Below, piece by piece: positions 8,458 to 17,114 of a stretch of DNA of 64,000 nt. The notes under the pieces are model-generated. The model saw nothing but the letters and a program-made list of their open reading frames with translations. It was not told the origin of the DNA and searched no databases. The position numbers were made by a program, and so were the translations under genes. The DNA is from Pseudomonas sp. S37 (GTDB lineage Bacteria > Pseudomonadota > Gammaproteobacteria > Pseudomonadales > Pseudomonadaceae): positions 103,126 to 167,125 of the forward strand of contig NZ_JACVZC010000004.1 of assembly GCF_016658545.1 (NCBI RefSeq), read 5' to 3'. Every line of letters begins with the position of its first letter. The stretch's first letter is position 1.

Positions 8458-9357
8458 TTACAGAACTTGGTCATTTCGTATCGCATCCAGAACTACCTTG
8501 AAGGCAGCCGTTTGCTGTCTTCTTGACGGGTAGTAAATATGATATCCCGGAAATTCATCTGACCAACTTTTAAGAATTTCTACGAGTTCGCCGCTAACGA
8601 GAAATGGCTGAATCTGGGCATCGGGCAGTTGAGCTATACCTACTCCCGATAAACACGCATCCAGAATTTGAAAGACACTATTCATAATCAACGGGCCCTT
8701 CACCCTTATCCTAAACTCATTCCCTTCATCAATAAACTCCCAAGGATACAACCCTCCATGCGTGGGTAATCGCAGGTTAATACAACGGTGACTCATCAAA
8801 TCATCGGGTTGAGATGGTAAACCGTGCCGTGTTAAGTACGCCGGCGACGCTACAGTGACCATTCGCATGGGAGGCCCGATAGGCACCGCTACCATATCAG
8901 CATCAATAATTCCGCCGAGCCGCACGCCGGCGTCGATGCGGTCGGCGACGATGTCAGTGAGGCCATAATCGGTAATCAGCTCGATGACTACTTCTGGATA
9001 CATATCAAGCACCGGCTTGAGCCTTGGCCACAGAACATTGCGTGCGGCAAATTCATCAGCGGTTATACGCACTGTACCTGAGGGTCGCTGCCCTAGATCT
9101 GCCAGAGCTCCCAAATGCATTTCTATCTGTTCCAGAAGTGGAGCGATGTCCCGGAGCAATTTTTCACCGGCCTCCGTGCGAGTAACACTGCGGGTGGTGC
9201 GAGTTAACAACCTCGCTCCCAGTCGTTCCTCCAGTGCCCGGATGGTTTGGCTCACCGCCGAAGGCGAAACGCCGAGATGAGCCGCTGCCCGAGTGAAATT
9301 ACTTTCCCTTGCCACAGCAACGAAAACCACCAGATCACGCAAACTGTCCGCAAGCAT
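8458..9357 (-). CDS. LysR-family transcriptional regulator
   Basis: This is a 299 aa LysR regulator. The helix-turn-helix is at residues 5-65 (LVVFVAVARESNFTRAAAHLGVSPSAVSQTIRALE, then RLLTRTTRSVTRTEAGEKLL). The effector domain follows from about residue 90. The TRTTRSV motif and DRIDAGVRLGG belong to the large DhmR/PgrR-like branch. It is divergent from the cupin and SDR genes that start at 9460, the usual LysR arrangement, so it most likely controls them. The effector is unknown. Confidence 0.88.
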   Translation of the reverse strand: MLADSLRDLVVFVAVARESNFTRAAAHLGVSPSAVSQTIRALEERLGARLLTRTTRSVTRTEAGEKLLRDIAPLLEQIEMHLGALADLGQRPSGTVRITADEFAARNVLWPRLKPVLDMYPEVVIELITDYGLTDIVADRIDAGVRLGGIIDADMVAVPIGPPMRMVTVASPAYLTRHGLPSQPDDLMSHRCINLRLPTHGGLYPWEFIDEGNEFRIRVKGPLIMNSVFQILDACLSGVGIAQLPDAQIQPFLVSGELVEILKSWSDEFPGYHIYYPSRRQQTAAFKVVLDAIRNDQVL

Positions 9358-9459
9358 TGTTTAGCACCACTTCATACCGATTTCACTATTTCACAGATAC
9401 ACGAATCAACCGCTCCCCGCTACAGTTTTCTGACTGAAGATTGAAACGAGGTAAGCAGC

Positions 9460-9903
9460 GTGATCGACATCGAACAGAGTGACGCCGGCATGCAAATTCA
9501 CCGGGCAGGCTCGAGCAAAGCCATCTCAGGGCCGGCTGAGTGGTTTACTGGGCGGGTGCGAATAGACCGCATCTTTACAGCCCCCGAGCCGGCGCGGGTC
9601 GGGGTTGCAGTCGTTAACTTTGAGCCTGGAGCACGAACCAACTGGCATACACATCCGCTTGGCCAGGTTCTGCTGGTCACGGATGGAGTGGGATGGACGC
9701 AATGTGAGGAGGGCCCTAAAACGGAAATTCGGGCGGGTGATCTGATCTGGTGCGATTGCGGTCGTCGTCATTGGCATGGAGCAACTGATACCACCGCAAT
9801 GCAACACATCGCAATCAACGAATCCTTGGACGGTAGGCCTGTGAACTGGTTCGAGCCCGTTACAGATGAGACCTACCTGAGTGGGCCGGTCAAGAAGGGC
9901 TAG
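9460..9903 (+). CDS. Cupin-domain protein
   Basis: This is a 147 aa single-domain cupin. The first cupin motif is in FEPGARTNWHTHPLGQVLLVTDG (metal-binding His-x-His, then Gln/Glu position), and the second in IRAGDLIWCDCGRRHWHGA (His). Such small cupins include (R)-mandelonitrile lyases and decarboxylase-like proteins; the exact reaction cannot be read from sequence. The start is a GTG at 9460 with ACGAGG upstream; the next in-frame ATG would lose N-terminal sequence. It is followed 36 bases later by an SDR, probably in one transcript controlled by the divergent LysR. Confidence 0.8.
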   Translation: MIDIEQSDAGMQIHRAGSSKAISGPAEWFTGRVRIDRIFTAPEPARVGVAVVNFEPGARTNWHTHPLGQVLLVTDGVGWTQCEEGPKTEIRAGDLIWCDCGRRHWHGATDTTAMQHIAINESLDGRPVNWFEPVTDETYLSGPVKKG

Positions 9904-9939
9904 CTAAATCCAATCGTTGAACCAATAGTAGAGGTATGT

Positions 9940-10710
9940 ATGAACGAAATCACGTATGACTTCTCCGGGCAGGTAGCTCTGGTCACGGGAGCTGCATCAG
10001 GCATGGGGCTGGCAACAGCTCGTGCTTTTGCCGAAGCAGGAGCCTCGGTTGCTCTGGCTGATATTAATGACATTGCCCTCGAAGCAGTGACTCAGCAATT
10101 GACGGATGCTGGTTACCGAGTGATTGGTGTGCCTGGTGATATATCGGACGAGGCATATGTCAAATCAATGGTTGAGAAAACCGTCGCATCCTTTGGAAGA
10201 TTAGACATGGCGTTCAACAACGCAGGCATCCAAAGTCCCGCCGTCGAAACTGCCGATGTCACAAGTGAGGTATTCGACCGGATAAACGCCATCAACCTTC
10301 GTGGTGTATGGCTTTGCATGAAGTACCAGCTAGCTGAGATGCGAAAGCAGGGCTCCGGAGCAATCGTCAACAATTCCTCACTTGGCGGCCTGGTCGGAGT
10401 ACCAGGCCGAGCTGCTTATCATGCCGCCAAGCATGGCCTATTGGGCATGACCAAGAGCGCGGCACTTGAATATGCCGCCCAAGGCATTCGCATCAACGCA
10501 ATATGCCCAGGGATCATCGAGACACCGATGGTCGCAGATATGCTCAAGGGTGAGACGGAAATAATGAACGACATGATGAAGGATGTACCTATCCGACGTC
10601 TGGGCACAGCTAAAGAAATCGCTGATGCTGTGCTCTGGCTTTGTAGCACTGCCTCAACCTTCATCGTTGGAGTCGCTTTGCCTATTGATGGCGGCTACAC
10701 CGCACGCTGA
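9940..10710 (+). CDS. Short-chain dehydrogenase/reductase (classical SDR)
   Basis: This is a 256 aa NAD(P)-dependent oxidoreductase. The cofactor motif VTGAASGMG is at residues 15-23, NNAG at 93-96, the catalytic Ser near 147, and Tyr160-x3-Lys164 in YHAAKHG. The C-terminal PIDGGYTA is typical. Asp41 after the second strand (VALADI) suggests NAD rather than NADP preference. The cupin-SDR pair with a divergent LysR is a common small catabolic unit, but the substrate cannot be named. Confidence 0.87.
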   Translation: MNEITYDFSGQVALVTGAASGMGLATARAFAEAGASVALADINDIALEAVTQQLTDAGYRVIGVPGDISDEAYVKSMVEKTVASFGRLDMAFNNAGIQSPAVETADVTSEVFDRINAINLRGVWLCMKYQLAEMRKQGSGAIVNNSSLGGLVGVPGRAAYHAAKHGLLGMTKSAALEYAAQGIRINAICPGIIETPMVADMLKGETEIMNDMMKDVPIRRLGTAKEIADAVLWLCSTASTFIVGVALPIDGGYTAR

Positions 10711-11104
10711 GCAAGCGAGATTGATTCGGGCGCCCATCGCGGGGTTTGCACCGTGTCGATCTAACCAGCCGGGTGCTCAGCGTTACGTTGACGAACGAGA
10801 CACCCGGTCTGACTCGCATAGCTATGGAGCCGCGTGGAGACGATTACATGATTGTGCGTCCCGTTCAGGAGCCTGCAACTGCCTACCCAGCTACCAAGAC
10901 TAGCCGGCCCAACATGGGAGTGCAAAAAATTTCTAGCCCACACCACTCAATAGAAAAAACTTTCTAAAAAATCCTGATAGCCATTTGAATTAAGCAAAGC
11001 ACCAACACTTCATTCATCATATATTTTTCTCGAAGCAACATACTCCAGCTTCGAAATTAATCGGGCGCTGGCTTAAATAAAAACTCTTCAGGGCTTATAC
11101 CGTT
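10711..11104. other. Intergenic stretch without a convincing gene
   Basis: This 394-base gap holds a 7-base inverted repeat (CCGGGTG near 10770 and CACCCGG near 10801) and a short frame of about 73 codons from 10746 that I could not link to any family. The end (10960-11100) is AT-rich and probably carries the promoter of the cysteine hydrolase gene. Confidence 0.4.
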
Positions 11105-11725
11105 ATGATTAAAAAGTTTGGCAAAGAAACCGCTTACCTGCTCATTGATGTACAAAAGGGCGTAAATGACTTGAGCCATTGGGGCGGGCCAACAGGCCGT
11201 CGCAACAACCCAGACGCCGAACCAAATATGGCCGCTGTGTTGGCAGAATGGCGTCGAGCGGGCCTGACTGTTATCTATACCCAGCATGACTCTCGCCAGA
11301 AAGTATCGCCACTGAAGATCAGTCAGCCAGGTGGCGCATTCATGGATGAATTGCTGCCAAATCCTGGCGAGCTGATCATCTGGAAGGACGTGAACAGCTC
11401 CTTCATCGGTACTACATTGGAGCTAGAGTTGCGCCGTCGTGGTATCACCCGGTTGGTCATCACTGGTTTCTTCACCAACTACTGCGTTGAAACAACCGTT
11501 CGCATGGCCGGTAATATGGGCTATGATACTTACCTGATGCACGACGGCTGCGCCACTACCAACCAAATTGGTATCGACGGAGTCGACCATGACCCTGAGA
11601 CCATTCATAGTCTCTCCATAACCAGCATGAACGGTGAGTTCTGCACGACTCTGGATCACAACCAGGTGCTGAGCCTGTTGGAAGTGGATAACGCCAATCT
11701 CAATCGCATCCAACGCAACGAATAA
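11105..11725 (+). CDS. Isochorismatase-like cysteine hydrolase
   Basis: This is a 206 aa hydrolase of the isochorismatase/nicotinamidase superfamily. The catalytic triad is visible as Asp15 (LLIDVQKG), Lys94 (IIWKDVNSSF) and Cys127 (TGFFTNYCVETT), with the usual cis-peptide region just before the Cys. Members hydrolyse amides, carbamoyl groups or vinyl ethers. It lies convergent to an Lrp/AsnC regulator and near a CycA-like amino-acid permease, so an amide or N-carbamoyl amino-acid-like substrate is a reasonable inference. Confidence 0.85.
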   Translation: MIKKFGKETAYLLIDVQKGVNDLSHWGGPTGRRNNPDAEPNMAAVLAEWRRAGLTVIYTQHDSRQKVSPLKISQPGGAFMDELLPNPGELIIWKDVNSSFIGTTLELELRRRGITRLVITGFFTNYCVETTVRMAGNMGYDTYLMHDGCATTNQIGIDGVDHDPETIHSLSITSMNGEFCTTLDHNQVLSLLEVDNANLNRIQRNE

Positions 11726-11758
11726 CTTCCATCCTAGTAGGCGCAGGTGACGAAGCAC

Positions 11759-12235
11759 CTACTGATCAGGGATAGGCAAACGGTGAGTGTCTTTGATTTC
11801 TCTCAACGCCAAGCTGGAATGGATAGATGATATTCCAGGCTGTGTTCGGAGAACCCTTTCAACGAACTCACCGTATGCATCCAGATCCGCAGCTACAATC
11901 TGCAAAATATAATCAGCATCACCAGTTATTTTATGACACGACAATACGTAGGGGTTATTTCGCATTACCTCTTCGAAATCATCAGCAGCTTTATCCGTGT
12001 GCATGTTAAAGCTGATCTGAACAAACGCCGTTAAATTCAGCCCAATCGCCCTTCGACTGATAGTCGCCTCATACCCCGTTATTACCCCCTCATCTTCCAG
12101 TCGCTTTCTTCGCCTCCAGGTAGGCGTTGTACTAAGCGATAGCTTTTCGCCAACAGCGATGCTGGACATTGCCCCATCAGCTTGCAGTAGGCGAAGCATT
12201 GAACGATCAACGTTATCGAGGGTGATCCTACTCAT
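11759..12235 (-). CDS. Lrp/AsnC-family regulator
   Basis: This is a feast/famine regulator of about 158 aa. An N-terminal AsnC helix-turn-helix (LDNVDRSMLRLLQADGAMSSIAVGEKLSLSTTPTWRRRKRLE) is followed by a RAM ligand-binding domain with VLSCHKITGDADYILQIVA. The ATG at 12235 is preferred over an in-frame GTG at 12250 because it has GGAA upstream and matches the usual N-terminus. It is divergent from the CycA-like permease at 12574. A repeated GCGCAAAA-TAATTC element lies between them. It probably controls that permease in response to an amino acid. Confidence 0.87.
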   Translation of the reverse strand: MSRITLDNVDRSMLRLLQADGAMSSIAVGEKLSLSTTPTWRRRKRLEDEGVITGYEATISRRAIGLNLTAFVQISFNMHTDKAADDFEEVMRNNPYVLSCHKITGDADYILQIVAADLDAYGEFVERVLRTQPGISSIHSSLALREIKDTHRLPIPDQ

Positions 12236-12280
12236 TTCCGAAGCCCACACCGCAGTAATTTTTCACCTGACGACCTTATT

Positions 12281-12376
12281 GCGCAAAAAATAATTCGTCA
12301 AGCAAAACCACCTCTAGGATCCGGTTGATCAGACGCAAGCGCGCCAAAGCTGTCATACTTTCGCGCAAAATAATTC
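12281..12376. promoter_or_regulatory. Direct repeat in the Lrp-permease divergent region
   Basis: GCGCAAAAAATAATTC (12281-12296) recurs as GCGCAAAATAATTC (12363-12376), 82 bases apart, in the 338-base AT-rich gap between the divergent lrp-like gene and the permease. Repeated AT-rich sites with about eight-turn spacing suit a wrapping Lrp octamer. The assignment is an inference. Confidence 0.5.
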
Positions 12377-12573
12377 CTGATTACACACAAACACCAGAAA
12401 ACATTTGCTCAAATGCTCACAGCCTGCCCTAAGTTAGCAAAGTATTTCCAGCTCACTTGAGCGAGCATTACATCGCTGCAAGATAAAAACCAAAGAATCA
12501 GCGACCGCGATGCTCCCGCAAAGCGGCAATTGAGCCTGCCCAACAAAACTTTTCGACAAGAAAGAGGCTGAGC

Positions 12574-13992
12574 ATGGAACCACATACAATTACTCAGAAT
12601 GACACCACTCATACCGACCCTCACCTGAAGCGAGCGCTCACCAACCGACATATTCAGTTTATCTCCATCGGAGGCGCCATCGGAACAGGATTATTCATGG
12701 GTTCCGGTAAGGTAATTGCTCTGTCCGGAACATCTATTATCCTCGTGTACATGATTGTAGGCTTCTTCCTTTTTTTCATCATGCGCGCTATGGGCGAACT
12801 GTTGTTGAGTGACCTCAGATTCAGGTCATTTGCAGACGTTGTTGCCCACTACTTGGGCCCCCGTGCAGGGTTTATGTTGAGCTGGTCATACTGGCTGAGC
12901 TGGAGCGTCGCAGTGATTGCTGATGTCATTGTGGTCGCGGGTTTCTTCCAGTTCTGGTTTCCGGATGTCCCGACCTGGGCAACGGCAAGCGTAACCATGG
13001 GGCTGCTGCTGATCCTCAATATGCTAGCGGTTAAGCTTTTTGGTGAGGTTGAGTTCTGGTTTGCGATCATCAAAATCGTGGCCATCGTGGCGATGATCAT
13101 GACCGCATTTATCTTGATAGGAATGTCCTACCAGTCCCCTGAGGGTGTCACAGCATCCCTGAACAACCTGTTCGAGAAAGGCTCGATGCTGCCTCACGGA
13201 ATCAGCGGTTTCTTCGCCGGCTTCCAGATCGCCATCTTCTCCTTCGCAGGCACAGAGCTGATCGGCACCACCGCTGCCGAAGCCAAAAATCCGGAACGCA
13301 ATCTCCCCAAGGCGATCAACACGATCCCGTTCCGAATCCTGATCTTCTACGTGCTGTCCCTAGCCTGCATCATCAGTGTGACGTCCTGGAGCCATGTGCC
13401 GGCAGACCGCAGCCCCTTCGTAGAGCTCTTTTTGTTTGCTGGTTTCCCAGCTGCTGCGGGGATCATCAACTTTGTCGTTCTCACCTCTGCGGCCTCTTCG
13501 GCCAATAGCGGCGTATATGCGAGCTGCAGGATGCTTTTCGGCCTGGCGCTGCGCCGCTCGGCTCCAGCATTTTTCGCCAAGCTGTCGCGTGCTGGCGTTC
13601 CGGTGATGGGGGTGGCTTTTACAGGGATAGCGATGTTCTGCGGATTGTGCCTGCTGGTGATGTTCCCGAACGTCATGGAGCTGTTCACGCTGATTTCCAC
13701 CGTCTCAGCGATTCTGAATCTGTACATTTGGATGATGATCCTGCTCGGCTATCTGGCGTACCGAAAAAAGGCACCAGAGCTTCACGAGGCGAGCATCTTC
13801 AAGATGCCTGGTGGTCGGGCTACAGTTGCTGCATGCCTGAGCTTCCTACTGTTCGGGGTGTGGGTGCTTTCTCTTCAGCCCGACACACGTATGGCGCTGT
13901 ACGTGATGCCCCTGTGGTTCATCTTCCTGTTCTTCTCATACCGCTCTAAGAAAGCTGATGTCGATCCATCAGCCTATCGGGCAGTGAACTGA
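12574..13992 (+). CDS. CycA-like amino acid permease (APC superfamily, AAT family)
   Basis: This is a 472 aa inner-membrane proton:amino acid symporter. The N-terminal signature LKRALTNRHIQFISIGGAIGTGLFMGSGK and GTELIGTTAAEAKNPERNLPKAIN in the middle are characteristic of the AAT family. The closest match from memory is CycA (D-Ala, D-Ser and Gly transport). About 12 membrane segments are apparent. A GAGG precedes the ATG. It has a paralogue in this window at 32260-33675 of about the same length and very similar throughout, also next to an Lrp/AsnC gene. Confidence 0.88.
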   Translation: MEPHTITQNDTTHTDPHLKRALTNRHIQFISIGGAIGTGLFMGSGKVIALSGTSIILVYMIVGFFLFFIMRAMGELLLSDLRFRSFADVVAHYLGPRAGFMLSWSYWLSWSVAVIADVIVVAGFFQFWFPDVPTWATASVTMGLLLILNMLAVKLFGEVEFWFAIIKIVAIVAMIMTAFILIGMSYQSPEGVTASLNNLFEKGSMLPHGISGFFAGFQIAIFSFAGTELIGTTAAEAKNPERNLPKAINTIPFRILIFYVLSLACIISVTSWSHVPADRSPFVELFLFAGFPAAAGIINFVVLTSAASSANSGVYASCRMLFGLALRRSAPAFFAKLSRAGVPVMGVAFTGIAMFCGLCLLVMFPNVMELFTLISTVSAILNLYIWMMILLGYLAYRKKAPELHEASIFKMPGGRATVAACLSFLLFGVWVLSLQPDTRMALYVMPLWFIFLFFSYRSKKADVDPSAYRAVN

Positions 13993-13998
13993 CTCAAG

Positions 13999-14021
13999 GG
14001 CCCCCTTCCGCGAAGGGGGCC
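13999..14021. terminator. Bidirectional terminator between permease and OprD
   Basis: A 9-base GC-rich stem (GGCCCCCTT / AAGGGGGCC) with a 5-base loop separates two convergent genes. There are short T/A flanks on each side. Confidence 0.8.
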
Positions 14022-14028
14022 TTCTCAT

Positions 14029-15348
14029 CTAAAAGAGTGCCAGCGTGTAGTTCAGGAAGACACGATTCTGCACCTGATTCGGGTCGATATCCGAATGCAT
14101 CAAGCCGTGTCGCCAACCGAAACCAAGACCTTTGAAAGTGCCACTTTGCACCACATAATCGATGCCCATGTCGCGCTCCCACTCGCTGAGCTCTGGGCCT
14201 GTTGCGGTGTTGATTCCTTCACCTTTTACGTACATGACGAATGCCTTCAAGCCCGGCACACCCATCGCGGCAAAGTCGTAGCTGTACTGACCAAACACAG
14301 ACCTTTCGCCTGCCCGGTTGAAAGCAGCCATCATGCGGTCGGTGTAGATGTATAGCGATGAGGCACCCGCGCCCTTATCTGGCAACGTTCCCTGGCTCTG
14401 TTGCACAAAATTGCTGCCATTGGAAACTTGCTGATAACCCATCATCACCGCATTCCCACCCACCTGATAAGTCAGGGCCGCCGTCCAGAGGTGGTTGTCG
14501 ATCTTGCCGTCAGCACTTTCAGTGAATCCACCTACGCGGTAGCCCGACACGCGCCCTTCTGCGCTTTTATTGGCATCATCAGCAGTGGTGCGGAAGTAGC
14601 GGAGATCAGCCTTCAGGCTCTGGCCAGGGGCGAGCTGCCAAGTATTTTGAAGACCAAGGAAATGCTGATCGTAATAATCTTCTAGGTTGGCAAAATAATA
14701 CTGGGCCAGACCTTTCTCCCCAATTTGATAATCCACACCAGCCAATACCATCGCATCACTTTGACGAGTACCACCTGAGACAGCTAGGCCGGTGCGATCC
14801 GTCGACCCACGTCCTGTTGCCTTCGTGATGCGGCCTGCTGTGAAGGTCAGTTTCTCAAGCTCGTGGGACGTCAGCAGAGCCCCTTCGAACGTCTGCGGCA
14901 GAGTACGGCTGTCGTTGTAGGTAATCACAGGTAGGTTTGGCAGCAGCGTGCCGTAACGCAGCTCGGTCTTCGACCAGCGAAGTTTTGGAGTAACGCCTAA
15001 TCGCCCCCACTGATCGGCAGCACCATCACCTTTGTTTGGGATCATGCTGCTACCCCGATGCCGGCCATCACCACTGTCCAGCGTTACCCCAAGGAGAGCC
15101 ATAGCATCAACGCCAACGCCTACCGGGCCCTCTGTGAAACCCGATTGGAAATCCAGCACTGCGCCCTGGGCCCATTCCTCGATTCGACTTTGTCCGGCAG
15201 GGCCTGGACGGTCACGGTAGTCATTGCTGAAGTAGAAGTTGCGAAGCTTGAGGTTCGCCTTGCTGTCTGCCAAAAAATCAGCGTAGGCGACACAACTAAG
15301 GGGCAATACCAGGGCGCCAGGAATCAGCGAGCGAAGCAGATTATTCAT
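14029..15348 (-). CDS. OprD-family outer-membrane porin
   Basis: This is a substrate-specific porin of about 439 aa. After a signal peptide (MNNLLRSLIPGALVLPLSCVAYA) come the OprD landmarks: LKLRNFYFSNDYRD, EEWAQGAVLDFQSGFTEG, VTLDSGDGRHRG, LPVITYNDSRTLPQTFEGA, SLYIYTDRMMAAFNRAGERS and a C-terminal VFLNYTLALF ending in Phe. The ATG at 15348 has ATGAGG six bases upstream, favouring it over the in-frame ATG at 15360. It lies downstream of the MHS transporter on the same strand. It is a clear paralogue of the porin at 47268-48575, with the same landmarks. Confidence 0.9.
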   Translation of the reverse strand: MNNLLRSLIPGALVLPLSCVAYADFLADSKANLKLRNFYFSNDYRDRPGPAGQSRIEEWAQGAVLDFQSGFTEGPVGVGVDAMALLGVTLDSGDGRHRGSSMIPNKGDGAADQWGRLGVTPKLRWSKTELRYGTLLPNLPVITYNDSRTLPQTFEGALLTSHELEKLTFTAGRITKATGRGSTDRTGLAVSGGTRQSDAMVLAGVDYQIGEKGLAQYYFANLEDYYDQHFLGLQNTWQLAPGQSLKADLRYFRTTADDANKSAEGRVSGYRVGGFTESADGKIDNHLWTAALTYQVGGNAVMMGYQQVSNGSNFVQQSQGTLPDKGAGASSLYIYTDRMMAAFNRAGERSVFGQYSYDFAAMGVPGLKAFVMYVKGEGINTATGPELSEWERDMGIDYVVQSGTFKGLGFGWRHGLMHSDIDPNQVQNRVFLNYTLALF

Positions 15349-15522
15349 TGGAAACCTCATTTTTGGGACACGGCTACGCCCACCCTCCTTGCAGAGGGTG
15401 ATTGCGTTGAAGACAGGGTTGAAAGAACCGATAGCACCTCAGCGCTATCAGCAGCTCAAAGACAGAGTCGATTGGTTCGGCTACACGTTCAGTTTTGAAT
15501 CATGTAGCCAGAGTGGCTGGCA

Positions 15523-16815
15523 TCACCGAGTAGCCACGGCAACACCTTGATTTTCGGTACGCAGCCGGTGCACACCCATAACGCCGATTAGCGATAGCGC
15601 TGAAAGCGCGCTGAAGAACAACGCCAGCGGAAGCCACTGCCCCGAGAACTGGTTGGCTAGCATGGTGCCAATGATTGGTGTGGTGCCACCTGCGATGGCG
15701 CAAATGAGCTGGTACGCCATGGATATTCCCGAGTAGCGAAGGTGTGCTGGAAATGCCTGTGCGATGAAGCCTGCCACGACTGCATACAATGCAGAAATGG
15801 TCACCACGCAGAGCGTGATGCCAAGGATCATCAGGCCCAACTTCTGGGTCGTGACCAAGACGAACATGGGATACGGAACCACAATCGACAGCAATGCAGC
15901 CCACATCAGAAACCGCGACTCTCCCACTCGCTCAGCGATGAGAGCACTGACTGGCTGAGAAATGAGCTGGAAAACTGTCACGATGAACAGACAGTCGAGG
16001 ATCGTTGCCCTATCAATACCCTGGTATTGGGTGACATAAGTGATCATGAAGGTGTTGGTGAAGAAGAAGCCCGCCGAACCGATTGTTACGGCAAGGGCCG
16101 CAAACAAGATCTGTCGCCAGCATGTGCGGATGACTTCGCTAACAGGGAATTTGACGACCTCGTTCTTTGATTTGGCCTCAACAAATTCTGGCGATTCCTC
16201 TACACCGAACCGGATAGCCAAGCCCACCAACATCAGCACGCCACTCATGAGGAAGGGAATGCGCCATCCCCACGCAAGGAAATCCTCTGGTGACAGTGTC
16301 GATACCACCCGGAATGCGATCAGTGCGAGGAGAAGACCTGCTGGACTCCCCAATTGAGCGAAGGACGCGTAGAAGGTCTTGCGTTTGGCCGGCGCATGCT
16401 CGCTGGCCATAAGAACCGCACCGCCCCACTCACCACCGACGGAGATCCCTTGGATGAATCGCAGGACGATGAGCCCGATAGGTGCCCACATGCCAACGGC
16501 TGCGTAACTCGGAAGAAGGCCAATAGCGGTCGTGGCCAAGCCCATCAAAACCATCGTGAACAGCAACATTTTCTTGCGGCCCAGTCGATCACCCAAATGC
16601 CCGAAGACCATGCCGGCCATTGGCCGCGCAATGAAGCCGACTGCGAACGTGCCGAACGCGGCCAAGGTGCTCAGTAACGGATCTGAACTTGGGAAGAAGA
16701 CCTGCCCTAGCACCAGTGCCGCCGCCGTAGCGTAAATATAGAAGTCGTAAAATTCGATGGTCGTGCCGGCAAATGCTGCCGCCGCCGCACGCCGCGATTG
16801 TGATTTGCTCTTCAT
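15523..16815 (-). CDS. MHS-family MFS transporter (metabolite:H+ symporter)
   Basis: This is a 430 aa inner-membrane symporter. MHS marks are the start TTIEFYDFYIYATAAAL, the loop 2-3 motif GHLGDRLGRKK, GISVGGEWGGAVLMASEHAP and the repeated RYSGISMAYQL near the C-terminus. Family members carry dicarboxylates, shikimate, alpha-ketoglutarate or betaines. It is nearly the same protein as the product of 41484-42779 (long identical stretches such as the whole TM1-TM3 region), so both probably carry related substrates. An OprD porin follows, a typical outer/inner membrane uptake pair. It is separated from the M20 gene by a terminator. Confidence 0.88.
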   Translation of the reverse strand: MKSKSQSRRAAAAAFAGTTIEFYDFYIYATAAALVLGQVFFPSSDPLLSTLAAFGTFAVGFIARPMAGMVFGHLGDRLGRKKMLLFTMVLMGLATTAIGLLPSYAAVGMWAPIGLIVLRFIQGISVGGEWGGAVLMASEHAPAKRKTFYASFAQLGSPAGLLLALIAFRVVSTLSPEDFLAWGWRIPFLMSGVLMLVGLAIRFGVEESPEFVEAKSKNEVVKFPVSEVIRTCWRQILFAALAVTIGSAGFFFTNTFMITYVTQYQGIDRATILDCLFIVTVFQLISQPVSALIAERVGESRFLMWAALLSIVVPYPMFVLVTTQKLGLMILGITLCVVTISALYAVVAGFIAQAFPAHLRYSGISMAYQLICAIAGGTTPIIGTMLANQFSGQWLPLALFFSALSALSLIGVMGVHRLRTENQGVAVATR

Positions 16816-17012
16816 GATGTACCCTTCATTTTTTTTGTTAGGCAGGGAATATCTGGACTGCAGCGAGATTCTCTAAATGGCGCTTGTTGGGTTTATCGCC
16901 AACTTCATTGGATCAATCAATTTACTAATATTTAAGCTGAAAATAAGCCGAAATAATGTCCGCTGTTGGTGCGAATTCCATCGCGCCGGAAGTGATCCGA
17001 TCTTTCAGAATC

Positions 17013-17050
17013 TAAAAAAAAGCCCCGACAAGCGGTCATCCTGACGGGGC
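17013..17050 (-). terminator. Rho-independent terminator after the M20 deacylase gene
   Basis: Read on the minus strand, a GCCCCGTC / GACGGGGC-like stem (6 bases firm, GCCCCG / CGGGGC) is followed by eight T residues. It lies 65 bases after the M20 stop, so the MHS-OprD pair further down probably has its own promoter or depends on read-through. Confidence 0.75.
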
Positions 17051-17114
17051 AAGGAGGGTGAGACCCATCCAAAGTGCCTGGCATCCCGCCAGGCTAGGAG
17101 CAATAGAGCGCGTA

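Noticed and set aside
8458..9357. Plus-strand frames opposite the LysR gene
   Set aside because: They are shadows of a well-supported LysR gene on the minus strand.
10746..10967. A 73-codon frame downstream of the SDR gene
   Set aside because: It has no recognisable family and no ribosome site, and its end runs into AT-rich promoter-like DNA.
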